Shown piece after piece: positions 1 through 9,345 of a stretch of 64,000 nucleotides of DNA. Each line of letters starts with the position of its first letter. The first letter of the stretch is position 1. The notes beneath the pieces are model-generated. The model saw only the letters and a list, made by a program, of their open reading frames with translations. It made no database searches and was not told the origin of the DNA. A program made the translations under genes and the position numbers. Source of the DNA: Acidobacteriota bacterium (GTDB taxonomy: Bacteria > Acidobacteriota > Terriglobia > UBA7540); the NCBI GenBank assembly GCA_902812415.1, contig CADDZJ010000002.1:93295-157294 (forward strand), read 5' to 3'.

Positions 1-362
1 ATCAACTGAGGGTGAATTTGAGAGAGCGCCTCATAACCCAGCCCCAATCGTTCCATCACGCCGGGCCGGAAGTTTTCAACCAGAATGTCGCTCGATTGAA
101 TAATGCGCAGAGCAATCTCTTTTCCTCGCGGGTCCTTCAAATTCAGCGTGATGCTTCGTTTGGCGCGGTTGAACGTCAGAAAAGACACGCTTTCGCCATT
201 GATATAGCGGTCATAAATCGACCAATTGCGCTGCCAATCTCCGCCCAGAGGCTCGATCTTGATAATGTCAGCGCCCATGTCCCCGAGCATCTGGGTTGCG
301 CTTGGCCCCTGCACGAGTTGACTGAAATCGGCTACCCGAATGCCTTCCAGCGGTCCACCCAA
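1..362 (-). CDS. CaiB/BaiF family CoA-transferase, N-terminal part (cut by window edge)
   Basis: About 120 N-terminal residues of a class III CoA-transferase, an enzyme family that moves CoA between carboxylic acids through an aspartyl-CoA anhydride. The translation carries the family's opening pattern: G-IRVADFSQLVQGP, MLGDMGADIIKIE, then ITLNLKDPRG and DILVENFRPGVMERLGLGY. I place the start at a TTG (360-362) because it follows an AGGAGG-type ribosome site by about 8 nt and sits just before the conserved block; no ATG fits. The catalytic Asp lies beyond the edge. It lies 39 bp downstream of the fused CoA-transferase and in the same direction, so the two probably share a transcript. Substrate unknown. 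Confidence 0.85.
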   Translation of the reverse strand, partial: MGGPLEGIRVADFSQLVQGPSATQMLGDMGADIIKIEPLGGDWQRNWSIYDRYINGESVSFLTFNRAKRSITLNLKDPRGKEIALRIIQSSDILVENFRPGVMERLGLGYEALSQIHPQL

Positions 363-401
363 TTCCTTTCCTCCTCGTCGATTCGTCCGGACGGGCCTGG
401 C

Positions 402-2216
402 TTAAACAGCAGCTCGCTTTCCGGTCAACTCATTCACCATCGCCTCTTCAGCTTGCAGAATGCGCTCGATCAGGGTGAGGCGTTCCCTGCCGGAAATGAA
501 TTCCAATTTGCGTATCCCCAGAGGGTCCACCTCATTGCGAATCAGGCGCAACTCTTCCAAAGAGGGCGGCAAGGTTACGGGAAGCGGCGCCGCAACCAGA
601 AATTGGCCCGCGGATTGCTTCCGAACTTCTTCCAAACTTACTTGCGGATGAATGCTCACCAGCCGGAATCGCCGCTCGTCAGAATTCAACTCAAAAATGC
701 CCAGATCGGAAATCAGGCGCACCTTTCCGGGCTGCAATCCGGCGGCAAGACGCTCACTATCGCTCACTAGGCCGCGCGCCGCTGTGCAAAATGTGACTTT
801 CTCGACGAAGCGCTCCGGTGAGTGTCGGGCAAGATAAAGCACAAAATTCTGATGCAGGTTGGCGACATCGGCCATGCCGCCCTGCCCCGGCAAGCGCAAC
901 CGTTTCCCTTGCCCTTCAATCCAGGCATTATTCGTGCGGCCTTGAGCGTCAATCTGAGCCACGGTAATCACTTCATGCGTGATTCGCCCGGACTGATAAT
1001 ACCAATGATAAGTCTCATCACCGCCCCAGCAAGCCTTCGCCGTTTCATACTCCAGCGGCTCCGCCAGGGTGAGAGTCATGGGATGAGGCGCAATATCAAT
1101 AAAGCCGCCATTCAATGCGATCAGCGTCAACCCCGGCGCGTGAGTTCGCTTGGCAAGCAGATAAGAAACCATCGCCAAAGGCGAAACTGATCCAACCGAA
1201 CAAATGCTCGTATTTTCATATTCACGGGCCAAACACACCGCCAGAAGTTCATCCGGGGTGTACGGCGCATTTTCCTCAATCTTCAACCCGGGGCGACTTA
1301 ATCGCGATGGTGTTAAATCCCGACATGAGGCCCGCGCAGCCTGCGCCAGAAACTTCTGCCTTGGCTCATCGCACACGAAGATTCGATCTCTGCGGGAAGT
1401 GATCAAGCCTTTGCACTCAGAATTCTTTTCCGCACGCGAGGATGCCGTGGACTTTCGGCGAGCCTGCTCCGCGCGAACATAGCTCAGGAGCCGGGAATAA
1501 TCAGTGGTGTAATAGGGCAGGCAGGAGGCGGGGTAAGCTCCATAGGGAGCGCGAGCCACCGCCGAAACAAAAGTCCGTGGCAAGACAAATGAGCGCGGAA
1601 CGCGCCCGATTTCACCCGCTTCCACGATCTCTTCCACCGTAACCAGCGTTTTTTTCGCCGCGCCGATCAGGCTCAGATCAAGTCCCCGCGCTCCCTGAAT
1701 TTCCACGTTGCCCTCTCGGTCGGCCCGCTGCGCGTGCAATAGCAGCACATCCACATCCAATCGCCGCGCCTGGCCTAACGGCTCACCTGTAAAGGGAGAT
1801 TTCGTGGCTCGCCAAAAATCACCCTTTCGCATTAAATCCGATCCGAACGGCAGTTGAAACGGCATCTCCGGCAGGTTGAATTGAGCCGCCTTCAACCCTT
1901 CAATCATGGCCAAGGCTGACCATTCCTCAACTTCGATAGTTTCCTTTTCCAAGGCTTCTCGAAAACGCGGCGCGAGCCCGAAAATATCGAGGCTCGAAAA
2001 GCAGAAGATCAATTTCTTGATGGCCTGCGCCTCAAGAAACATTTCCAAAGCCAGCCCACCGCCCCAACTGACAAAGGTGAAATCGCGCTGACCGGAGTTC
2101 AGCACTTCCTCAATCAAAGCAACAGGCAGCCGAGCGAAATGGACTCCGCCAATGCCCAGACGTATTCCACTCGGAACACTCGAAGCCAACTCATTCAAAC
2201 TTACAATTTCCGCCAT
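402..2216 (-). CDS. Fused alpha/beta class I CoA-transferase (GctA-GctB/IpdAB-like)
   Basis: A 604-residue protein that reads as the two subunits of a glutaconate/3-oxoacid-type CoA-transferase joined in one chain. The alpha-like half (about 1-290) has LGIGGVHFARLP near the N-terminus and HAQRADREGNV at 161-171, the hallmark of GctA/IpdA proteins. The beta-like half (about 315-604) contains SVGSVSPLA, ALNGGFIDIAPHP, the QIDAQGRTNN strip and a GQGGMADVA glycine loop, as in GctB/IpdB. In this family the two chains are usually encoded separately, so the fusion is notable. Some relatives (IpdAB) are hydrolases of steroid-ring CoA esters, so transferase versus hydrolase activity cannot be settled here. 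The neighbouring SDR and CaiB/BaiF genes suggest catabolism of a CoA-activated acid. Stop is TAA. Confidence 0.8.
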   Translation of the reverse strand: MAEIVSLNELASSVPSGIRLGIGGVHFARLPVALIEEVLNSGQRDFTFVSWGGGLALEMFLEAQAIKKLIFCFSSLDIFGLAPRFREALEKETIEVEEWSALAMIEGLKAAQFNLPEMPFQLPFGSDLMRKGDFWRATKSPFTGEPLGQARRLDVDVLLLHAQRADREGNVEIQGARGLDLSLIGAAKKTLVTVEEIVEAGEIGRVPRSFVLPRTFVSAVARAPYGAYPASCLPYYTTDYSRLLSYVRAEQARRKSTASSRAEKNSECKGLITSRRDRIFVCDEPRQKFLAQAARASCRDLTPSRLSRPGLKIEENAPYTPDELLAVCLAREYENTSICSVGSVSPLAMVSYLLAKRTHAPGLTLIALNGGFIDIAPHPMTLTLAEPLEYETAKACWGGDETYHWYYQSGRITHEVITVAQIDAQGRTNNAWIEGQGKRLRLPGQGGMADVANLHQNFVLYLARHSPERFVEKVTFCTAARGLVSDSERLAAGLQPGKVRLISDLGIFELNSDERRFRLVSIHPQVSLEEVRKQSAGQFLVAAPLPVTLPPSLEELRLIRNEVDPLGIRKLEFISGRERLTLIERILQAEEAMVNELTGKRAAV

Positions 2217-2277
2217 AGAAACTCGTTCAGACCATGCAACAGGACGAATCCGATCCCGCGCTTAACCCACAAGACAT

Positions 2278-3048
2278 TCAAATTGGCCCGCTCGCTGAAA
2301 GTCCTCCATCAATCACCAGGCAATGCCCCGTTACCCAGGAACTTTCATCGCTGGCGAGATAGAGCGCACCATAAGCAATATCAATAGGCTTGCCGATGCG
2401 GCCGATGGGATGCATCTTTAACCAGGCGGTGCGCAGCTTTTCAGGATCAGGTGAGCGGGCGAGCACTTGCAGATTCAGCGGGGTCTCAACCGTGCCCGGA
2501 GCAATACAATTCACACGAACGCCTTTTGCCGCATACTCCCGAGCCATCTGCCGTGTCAGGCTGATGATGCCTCCCTTGCTCGCTGCATAATGTGGATAGC
2601 CTGCAAAGCCCATCAGCCCCTGTACCGAAGTGATGTGCACGATGGAGCCGCGCCCTTGCGTCAGCATTCCAGGCAAGACATACTTTGACGTCAAGAACAT
2701 ACTCGTCAGATTGACGCGAAGAATGCGCTCCCATTCGGCAGTTTCCATCTCGTGGACTGCGCCTTCCGAAGCGATGCCGACCACATTCACCAGGATGTCA
2801 AAGCGACCGAATTCGTCCAACCCCGCTCGCACAGCCTTTTTAACCGCTTCTTCCGAGCCCACATCGGTCACCTGAAACAGGCATTGGCCTCCCTGGGCGC
2901 GAATCCGTTTTTGAATTTCAGCGCCCTGCTTCTCATTGATATCCAAGCCCACAATCGCGGCGCCCTCCGCGGCGAACAACTCCGCAGTAGCCTCGCCAAT
3001 GCCCATTGCCATTCCGGTCACCAGCGCTACTCGATCTTTTAAACGCAT
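2278..3048 (-). CDS. SDR family NAD(P)-dependent oxidoreductase
   Basis: A 256-residue classical short-chain dehydrogenase/reductase, cytoplasmic, with a Rossmann fold. The cofactor loop TGMAMGIG is at 11-18, the D-I-L-V-N-V-V-G strand at 84-91, and the catalytic tetrad reads N113, S141, Y154, K158 (YAASK). The acidic residue after beta-2 (GLDINEK, D36) favours NAD over NADP. The C-terminus ends in the usual TGHCLVIDGG block. ATG start preceded by AAGGA at good spacing. It is the first gene of the minus-strand SDR to fused CoA-transferase to CaiB set, with a 61-bp gap to the next gene, so it probably oxidises a hydroxyacyl or alcohol intermediate of the same pathway. The exact substrate is not readable. 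Confidence 0.9.
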   Translation of the reverse strand: MRLKDRVALVTGMAMGIGEATAELFAAEGAAIVGLDINEKQGAEIQKRIRAQGGQCLFQVTDVGSEEAVKKAVRAGLDEFGRFDILVNVVGIASEGAVHEMETAEWERILRVNLTSMFLTSKYVLPGMLTQGRGSIVHITSVQGLMGFAGYPHYAASKGGIISLTRQMAREYAAKGVRVNCIAPGTVETPLNLQVLARSPDPEKLRTAWLKMHPIGRIGKPIDIAYGALYLASDESSWVTGHCLVIDGGLSASGPI

Positions 3049-3141
3049 GCGGAATCCTTGAGAGACAAGCTGTCAGCCATCAGCGGTCAGCTCTCAGCGA
3101 AAAAATTGAGAATAGCGTCAACCGGCGACTCACCGAAGCTT

Positions 3142-5430
3142 CTACGTCCCCCGCGAGCCTTCGCGTGTAAGGGTATAGCTTTGACCCTGATAGTTGACGT
3201 TTCGCAACTCAGCTTCGGGATCGAAATCGGCAAGGCGAGAATGAACCTGAATTCCATGGCTTAGGCTCAGATCAGCCCCGAAAATCGAGTCAATGACCAG
3301 ATCCGTGAAACTGCCTCCCGAAACAATTGCCCAATCGTTTCCATAGGGTTGGTCTAGCGGGCTTTTCATAGCGCCCCCTTTTTCCGGTGAGAAAATATTC
3401 TCCACAATATGGGCTTGCGCATAAGGCCCCTGATTTCCCGAGCGGGCAAGCCCTTTCACCCATTCGGCGACGCGCGCGGGGGGATCCGTCTTATACAATC
3501 CCTTGGCAGTCATGGAAGGCCATGCCGCATAAGCGCCCAGCCAGCTATGATCGGCGCGCACATTCCAGGTGGCATCCGGATCACCCGGTGAAAGCGCGTG
3601 CATCCATAAGGGCGTGTGAAGCTGGCTCCAGAAGAAATGGCTCATCTCTCTTTTTTGTTCATCGCTCAGATCCTCAAACATGGTATCAAGGATGGTCAGC
3701 AAATCGTAACAATGGCGGACTTCATTAAACGTTCCGTCAGGCTGGCCGCACCGCCACCAGCCTTTGCCCCTTACGTACAACAGGCGATTGATGCGTTCGG
3801 CCAGTTCCCTGGCTTCCATTCGCAAGTGCGATGCGCGGCTTCGGTCGCCGCGATGATCAAGCAGCGCCGCCACAAACCGCATTCCATAAACATTTCCGGC
3901 ATTCATTGCCGGAACCTCATGAATCCAAGTGCTGACCACTTCCAGCAGATTTTGTATCTCGCCGTAATCCGCCAGGCCCGTGGAGCTTTTCACCAGCTTC
4001 TTCCAATAAAGAGCATAATCCACCAAATGCTCCATAACGGGCTTTCCCTCCAGCTTCTTGTCCAGCCAGCCAAAATTGCCCGTCACGCGCAGGTAATGAT
4101 CCGTACAACGCAGAATGCCCATATCGTTCACGGCGTACCAGGGTCCCACGCCCTGACCGGTCAGGAAATCTGTCGCCAGGTGCTGGTGCATGTCGCGTGT
4201 AAGCCAGACCTCGATCAGAGAACGAAGCGCCTTGGGGTCCAACAGCGAAAGGCTGAGCGAGGTCAACATGGTGTCCCAGACGAAACTGAGCGTGGGTATG
4301 ACGCGCCCGATGGTGACGTAAGTAGGCCCATAAACCGAATTGGGAGAAACTCTCCGGCAGAAGAGCAAACCTGCGATTCCGTTGTAATAAAGTTTCCACA
4401 GCGCCGGATTGTGGGTGTGAAGTTGAGGCAAATGTCCGGAGAACTCTGAATTGCCGGGAGTAAACGCTGCCTGGAGAAGGTTGGCGGCGGAGCGCTCGTT
4501 TTCCTGTTGCAATTCGTCAAAGCCAGCCTGACGCCGCTTGTAGGTTTCAAGCGCGGCGTCACCAGCTTCATCGATGACGTTCAAGTAATGAAGGGCGCGA
4601 CTTTCGCCTGGTCCCAGGGAAAATTCATAGACCAGCATCCGCTTCTGTTCGATGCGATCAGGCTGAGGTGAAATCCCTTGTACGGAAACGGCCCGACTAT
4701 GCCGCGCCTCAAAGACGACGCACCCATTGGACTCATTGGGAGTAACGCGATTATCGGCTTCGGCGGGGGTGTTCACAAACCATGGTTTTCCGCTTGTCGC
4801 CGTGACTCCGGCGCGCAGGTCGAAGCCCAAGGTCAACTTGCGGCGCTCGCTGCTTTCATTTTTAACAGTAATGGACTCGGCAACGACGCGTTGATAGGGA
4901 GGCAAGAAAGTCTCTGTCCGAAACAGAAGCCCCACGACACGAGTTTCGCGCAGGATTTTATGAGGATACCAGGTATAGGCTATGCGCCCTGCGGGCGCCG
5001 GATAGTCCGCCAAAATCTGATCGTCAAGAAACAGCTCACAGGTCACAAGATTCCCAGGACTGAAAGCGATCTCCGGAACGCCGCAACAGCCGAAAGGAGG
5101 AAAGGCCATGGCGGTAATCGCTGAGACGGATTTATGGCTGGCAATGGAGCCCAATTCGTTCTGCGCCTGAGGCGGATTGAAATAGTCCCTGAAATGATGG
5201 ATAAGCTGGTCGCTTGCCAAATCGGAGGGCCGGGGAATCAAGGGAAGCGGTTCTCTTCCCCGCCCAGCTTCTTGCTCCACCCGCAAAAGCGGCGGCGCGC
5301 CAGCCGCATGATCCGCCGATGAAGGCGTCAGCGGCAAAGCGCTTCCAAGGGCTCCCAGTTTCAGGAATGACCTTCGGTCCAAAGACGATGCCAGGGATCG
5401 CGCAGAATCAGGATGGTCAGGAACGCTCAT
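3142..5430 (-). CDS. Tat-exported six-hairpin glycosidase-like protein
   Basis: A 762-residue protein with a twin-arginine export signal (DRRSFLKLG, RR at 19-20, then an alanine/leucine-rich stretch). The N-terminal half looks like a beta-sandwich that often precedes (alpha/alpha)6 barrels. The C-terminal half (about 350-740) has the helical repeats and WDT, D-Y-G-E, W-N-V-R-A-D-H-S-W-L-G segments seen in GH63/GH37/MGH-like glycosidases. It would act on an oligosaccharide or glycoside outside the cytoplasm. The catalytic acids cannot be assigned with certainty from the text. It lies downstream of the TonB-dependent receptor in the same direction, which suits a glycan uptake/processing role. 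Stop is TAG, useful evidence that TAG is a normal terminator here. Confidence 0.6.
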   Translation of the reverse strand: MSVPDHPDSARSLASSLDRRSFLKLGALGSALPLTPSSADHAAGAPPLLRVEQEAGRGREPLPLIPRPSDLASDQLIHHFRDYFNPPQAQNELGSIASHKSVSAITAMAFPPFGCCGVPEIAFSPGNLVTCELFLDDQILADYPAPAGRIAYTWYPHKILRETRVVGLLFRTETFLPPYQRVVAESITVKNESSERRKLTLGFDLRAGVTATSGKPWFVNTPAEADNRVTPNESNGCVVFEARHSRAVSVQGISPQPDRIEQKRMLVYEFSLGPGESRALHYLNVIDEAGDAALETYKRRQAGFDELQQENERSAANLLQAAFTPGNSEFSGHLPQLHTHNPALWKLYYNGIAGLLFCRRVSPNSVYGPTYVTIGRVIPTLSFVWDTMLTSLSLSLLDPKALRSLIEVWLTRDMHQHLATDFLTGQGVGPWYAVNDMGILRCTDHYLRVTGNFGWLDKKLEGKPVMEHLVDYALYWKKLVKSSTGLADYGEIQNLLEVVSTWIHEVPAMNAGNVYGMRFVAALLDHRGDRSRASHLRMEARELAERINRLLYVRGKGWWRCGQPDGTFNEVRHCYDLLTILDTMFEDLSDEQKREMSHFFWSQLHTPLWMHALSPGDPDATWNVRADHSWLGAYAAWPSMTAKGLYKTDPPARVAEWVKGLARSGNQGPYAQAHIVENIFSPEKGGAMKSPLDQPYGNDWAIVSGGSFTDLVIDSIFGADLSLSHGIQVHSRLADFDPEAELRNVNYQGQSYTLTREGSRGT

Positions 5431-5518
5431 GGGTCAACTGAAGATCATAACAGCGAAAGCTGCGGGTGGCCGTTCAGAAGCTGTTTTCTTACGGAACTGC
5501 AGAGAGTGAGTTCATCCC

Positions 5519-8500
5519 TCACCAGAGCAACTTTAACCCGAACTGAATCTGCCGGGCGGGTCCAGCGCCGAAAATTTTCATAAACGTCGGAGTATCCACG
5601 GCCGTGTTCGCGCTGCCGGCTAAAGCGGAAAATCCTGCGCTGGCTCCAAGCCCTGGCGGGCTGAAGTTGGCAAGGTTCGGCAGATTGAAGAATTCTCCTC
5701 GAAACTGCAATCGCAACGATTCTCGAAGTTGAAAGTCCTTGGCGAGTGCCACATCCACCACATCCTGGCTCGGGCCGCGCAAAGTGTTGCGACCAAGATT
5801 CCCGAAGGTGTAGGGGACAGGCAGAGCAAAGGCGGCTGGATTGTACCAGGCGTTGATTGTTTGCTTGAACCCCGGAGGCAGAGGATTGCCTACCAGTTGA
5901 GCCCGCTGGAAGCCGCCATTGACGTTGGCCACATCGAAAGGTAGAGAGACGCTAAACGGCGAGCCGCTTTGCAAGCTCCAAATCCCGCTTAAAGTCCACC
6001 CACCCAGCAACGCATCGGTCGCCCCGCCCCAATTGCTTCCAAAGTGCTTGCCTCGACCAACTGGCAATAGATAAGCCGAACTGAAGACAAACATATGGGT
6101 TATGTCAAAGTCGCAATTGGCATAATCTCGTCCCATATCATAAATGGTCTGCGGGGCGCTGTCCGTGCCGCCAGAGGAAATATCGAGACAGTGGGACCAT
6201 GTGTAGGAGCCTAGAAACGTCAGCCCTTTCGAAAACCGTCTTTCGACTTTCACCTGCAAGGCGTCGTAATTAGAAGTTCCGTTATCTTCGGTGTAATTGA
6301 ATTGCCCAAACTGGGGATAGGGCGCTCCTCCCGGAATGGCGTTCGGTCCCATTTTACTGGGCAGCGGAGTGTTGGCAATGGGAGTGACGTACAAATGCCG
6401 ATCGCCGGAACCCACATAGTCGACCGAAGCAGTCAGATTGGGAGTTATCGATTTCTCAATGCCGAAATTCCACTCTATCGCGTATGGGATGCGAAGCACC
6501 GGATCAGAACTGAAATCAAACTGCGGGCTCGACGACTGCCCTGCGACAGGCAGAAAAGATGCGGCAGAGGGCGAGGGACTGAAAGTAAGGCTGGAAACTA
6601 CTGAAGGAGTGTTCTGGCCCGGAATGCCCCGATTGAGTGCGCCGAAGGAAACACCTGCCGCCCAGGGCCAGCCAATCCGAACCGCCTGGGTTGCCTGGAT
6701 CAGATTATTGTTGTGATCGTCAAATACTGCAAAAGCCCCTCGGATCACCGTTTTGGGCGTAGCGCTGTAAGCAAACCCGAAGCGCGGCTGCCACCCGTTA
6801 TACTGCGGGTCGTAATAGGTGTCCCGCACGTTTGGAAATGGGAACGAAGGCGGGAATGCAACAGGAAGCAAAAAACACCCGCAGGTCAGAGAGAAACCCG
6901 AAACCTTGTTATTCTTCCAATGCATGGGCGGAACATAGTCATAGCGCAGGCCAAATTGGAGATTCAGCTTTTTGGAAACCTGCCACTTGTCCTGCAAGTA
7001 ATATCCCTGCCAAAGGTCCGTCATATCCGCCTGCGTGGCGCCCAGGAATCCGAAGAGACTTGAAGGTAGGTTGAGCAATGCGCTGGCGAGGCCGTCTCCA
7101 GTGCTTCCCACGTTCGCTCCGGACGCTGCAATGGCGCTCGAAGGAAACTGGTCAAAGCCGTAGAGCATTCCCCAGCCATCGTCAAAGCTGTGGATGTGAT
7201 AGAACATGAATCCCGCGCTGAAAGTATGAGAGCCGCGGATTTTCTGAAAGTCCCCGCTGAAAAGATGGGATCGGATAGGCCCCAGAGGGATCGCAAACTG
7301 ATTGGTGGCTCCGAGCCTTGGCGAGAGGGTAATTTCCGGGAGGAGCGGAACGCCATTTCGCTCTGGCAAGATGTTCAATTGGTTGGTAGCTTGCAACAAC
7401 ACCGGACTTGCGCCCGCATTATTGCTGAAGAAGTTGGTATACGTGTAGCCGTAGTGGAACGTGCCGAGGAAAGTTGGGCTGAAGAGATGCGTGTAGCCCA
7501 GCGCGATCTGACGAGCTTTATTGGAGAGCTCGCCGGCCCCGAGCAGGAGCGCTGAAGGTGAAGTCTGGAGCGGTTGCGAATAATAGAATCCGCCATAAAG
7601 CGTGTCGTTGTTGTGAAAGGAATGGTCAATCTTCACTCCAAACTGATCGCTGGTAATAACCTGGTTGCTCGAACCCGTCCAGTTGGGGAAGGAGTTCCCG
7701 CCTGGCCCAAAATTCGCGCCTGGGTAGAAGGCGTGAAGATAGGTGAGCATCTGCGCGTTCAGCAGATTGCCTGGAACGATATTTCCACCGAAGGGATCGC
7801 GCACCAATCCGCTACTCCGCGCCACCAGTCCCGTGACCGGATCCACCTGTCCCGCCGTCACCTGGCGCGTGCTGTAAGGGTTATAAATCTGACCTGACAT
7901 AATGGGGCGCCCGAGCGCATCAAACAAGAGCACGGGCTGGCCGTTCGGGCCTGGCGTCGTGGCCTGCTTTCCAGTCAGCAAATCTGAGAAATTGCCGCCG
8001 AGTTCCTGCGAGGTCGGCACATTGTTGAGCAGCGTGAAGCCCTGTTGCGAACGAAACCCTTCATAGTACCCAAAAAAATAAGTTTTCTTCTGACGCCCGT
8101 CATAATGAGGCAGCATGACAGGGCCGCCCGCTGTGAATCCAAACTGATTCTGACGGTAAGGGGGTTTGGCTTCCCTAAAATAATTGTCAAAGAAGTTTGC
8201 TGCATCCAGAGAATCATTTCTCAAGAATTCCCAGACATCGCCGTGGAATTGATTTCCACCCGACTTGGTGGCCACGTTCACATTCGCGCCCGACGAGATG
8301 GAGAACTGGGCGTCCGTGATGTGCGATTGCACTTTGAATTCCTGAATGGCGTCCGGAGGCGGACTGATGGCCCACGTGTTCTCAAAAAGATAGTTGTTGA
8401 GAGCGCCGTCCAACGTGTAGTTATTCTCCTGGCCCCTCTGACCGTTCACGGAGGGGCTAATGCCGCCTCCGCCAATTGAAATCGTAAAGGCGCCTTGCTG

Positions 8501-9028
8501 GCCGTTTTCCTTGGGAGCAGCGCCGGGAGTCAGTAGAATCAGTTGGGTGAATTGCCGGCCATTTAAAGGAAGATCGACGATTTGCCGCGAGCCCACCACT
8601 TGACCGATGGTCGCATTGGCGGTTTCAAGCGGCGGCGGGGCGGCTGTGACCTGTACCTGCTGGCTGACCTGCCCTACCCGCAACGTGAAGTTGACTTCCA
8701 GATCCTGGTTCACCAGCAACTGAACGTTGGCTTGCCGCACCGTGGTGAATCCTGACTTCGAGACATCGAAGGTGTAAACTCCTGGCGGTATCTGCGTCAT
8801 CACATAAAATCCCGTCGAGTTTGTAGCGACCTCGCGCGCGACGTTGGTCGCCTGATTGGAAATTTTCACGGTCACGCCGGGCATCACCGCTCCGGAAGTG
8901 TCTGTCACCGTTCCGTGAAAAGCTCCGTTAACAGTCTGCGCTGCCGCCGATGCACCGATCGATAACGACACCACGACCAGGGCCGCCAACTGACCTGCTA
9001 AGGAGTGAAGCCATCGACGATGCTTCAT
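5519..9028 (-). CDS. TonB-dependent receptor, Oar-like, with carboxypeptidase-regulatory domain
   Basis: A 1169-residue outer-membrane receptor. Order: signal peptide (about 1-31, ending ASAAAQ), a carboxypeptidase-regulatory-like beta domain (about 33-115, with GTVTDTSGAVMPGVTVKI), a plug (about 130-240, with RQIVDLPLNGRQFTQLILLTPG) and a long beta-barrel ending in an aromatic residue (LLW), as outer-membrane proteins do. This architecture is greatly expanded in Acidobacteriota and is generally tied to uptake of glycans or other large ligands. I choose the ATG at 9026-9028 rather than an upstream in-frame start at 9103, because AGGAGAAGG lies just before it and a clean signal peptide begins there. 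It faces away from the GH38 gene across an AT-rich gap. Confidence 0.9.
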   Translation of the reverse strand: MKHRRWLHSLAGQLAALVVVSLSIGASAAAQTVNGAFHGTVTDTSGAVMPGVTVKISNQATNVAREVATNSTGFYVMTQIPPGVYTFDVSKSGFTTVRQANVQLLVNQDLEVNFTLRVGQVSQQVQVTAAPPPLETANATIGQVVGSRQIVDLPLNGRQFTQLILLTPGAAPKENGQQGAFTISIGGGGISPSVNGQRGQENNYTLDGALNNYLFENTWAISPPPDAIQEFKVQSHITDAQFSISSGANVNVATKSGGNQFHGDVWEFLRNDSLDAANFFDNYFREAKPPYRQNQFGFTAGGPVMLPHYDGRQKKTYFFGYYEGFRSQQGFTLLNNVPTSQELGGNFSDLLTGKQATTPGPNGQPVLLFDALGRPIMSGQIYNPYSTRQVTAGQVDPVTGLVARSSGLVRDPFGGNIVPGNLLNAQMLTYLHAFYPGANFGPGGNSFPNWTGSSNQVITSDQFGVKIDHSFHNNDTLYGGFYYSQPLQTSPSALLLGAGELSNKARQIALGYTHLFSPTFLGTFHYGYTYTNFFSNNAGASPVLLQATNQLNILPERNGVPLLPEITLSPRLGATNQFAIPLGPIRSHLFSGDFQKIRGSHTFSAGFMFYHIHSFDDGWGMLYGFDQFPSSAIAASGANVGSTGDGLASALLNLPSSLFGFLGATQADMTDLWQGYYLQDKWQVSKKLNLQFGLRYDYVPPMHWKNNKVSGFSLTCGCFLLPVAFPPSFPFPNVRDTYYDPQYNGWQPRFGFAYSATPKTVIRGAFAVFDDHNNNLIQATQAVRIGWPWAAGVSFGALNRGIPGQNTPSVVSSLTFSPSPSAASFLPVAGQSSSPQFDFSSDPVLRIPYAIEWNFGIEKSITPNLTASVDYVGSGDRHLYVTPIANTPLPSKMGPNAIPGGAPYPQFGQFNYTEDNGTSNYDALQVKVERRFSKGLTFLGSYTWSHCLDISSGGTDSAPQTIYDMGRDYANCDFDITHMFVFSSAYLLPVGRGKHFGSNWGGATDALLGGWTLSGIWSLQSGSPFSVSLPFDVANVNGGFQRAQLVGNPLPPGFKQTINAWYNPAAFALPVPYTFGNLGRNTLRGPSQDVVDVALAKDFQLRESLRLQFRGEFFNLPNLANFSPPGLGASAGFSALAGSANTAVDTPTFMKIFGAGPARQIQFGLKLLW

Positions 9029-9345
9029 AACCCTTCTCCTCTCACCGATGAAATTTACTTCGTTCATCGAATGATTCAAAAAATTGCTGCTGACCCGGAA
9101 CATTTCTCGGCGCTCGTCATGCCGTCGGCGATTTGTTCATAATTATGATTATCTTTAATATATATAACTTTTCATGATTTATTACTATTGATAATCGAAA
9201 ATGTCAATTAGATTTTTTTCGATCACCGAATGAATCATTTGAAATGTGAAATATAAAGAAGTTATTGATTTGCGCTGCTTTTCCTAGGAGGGAAGTTTAA
9301 AGTCATTTTTCCAGCCACAGTTTTACGAAAAACCGGAGGACCCTC
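9029..9345. promoter_or_regulatory. AT-rich divergent intergenic region between receptor and GH38 genes
   Basis: A 317-bp gap separating the minus-strand receptor from the plus-strand GH38 gene, so it must hold promoters for both. It is strikingly AT-rich around 9135-9215, with several TATAAT-like runs, far more than in the coding neighbours. Two related words, CGAATGATTCA at 9067-9077 and CGAATGAATCA at 9226-9236, flank this stretch and could be operator half-sites, but that is inference. A good ribosome site (CCGGAGGA) precedes the GH38 ATG at 9346. I cannot pick one promoter over the others. Confidence 0.45.

Noticed and set aside
12..770. Plus-strand 252-codon open frame at the left edge
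   Set aside because: It lies antisense to the CaiB/BaiF and fused CoA-transferase genes, whose translations carry clear family motifs.
3616..4449. Plus-strand 277-codon frame
   Set aside because: Antisense shadow of the Tat-exported glycosidase-like gene, which has a signal peptide and domain motifs.
9029..9103. Longer N-terminus for the TonB-dependent receptor
   Set aside because: It would place 25 polar residues before the signal peptide, and the strong ribosome site fits the internal ATG at 9028.
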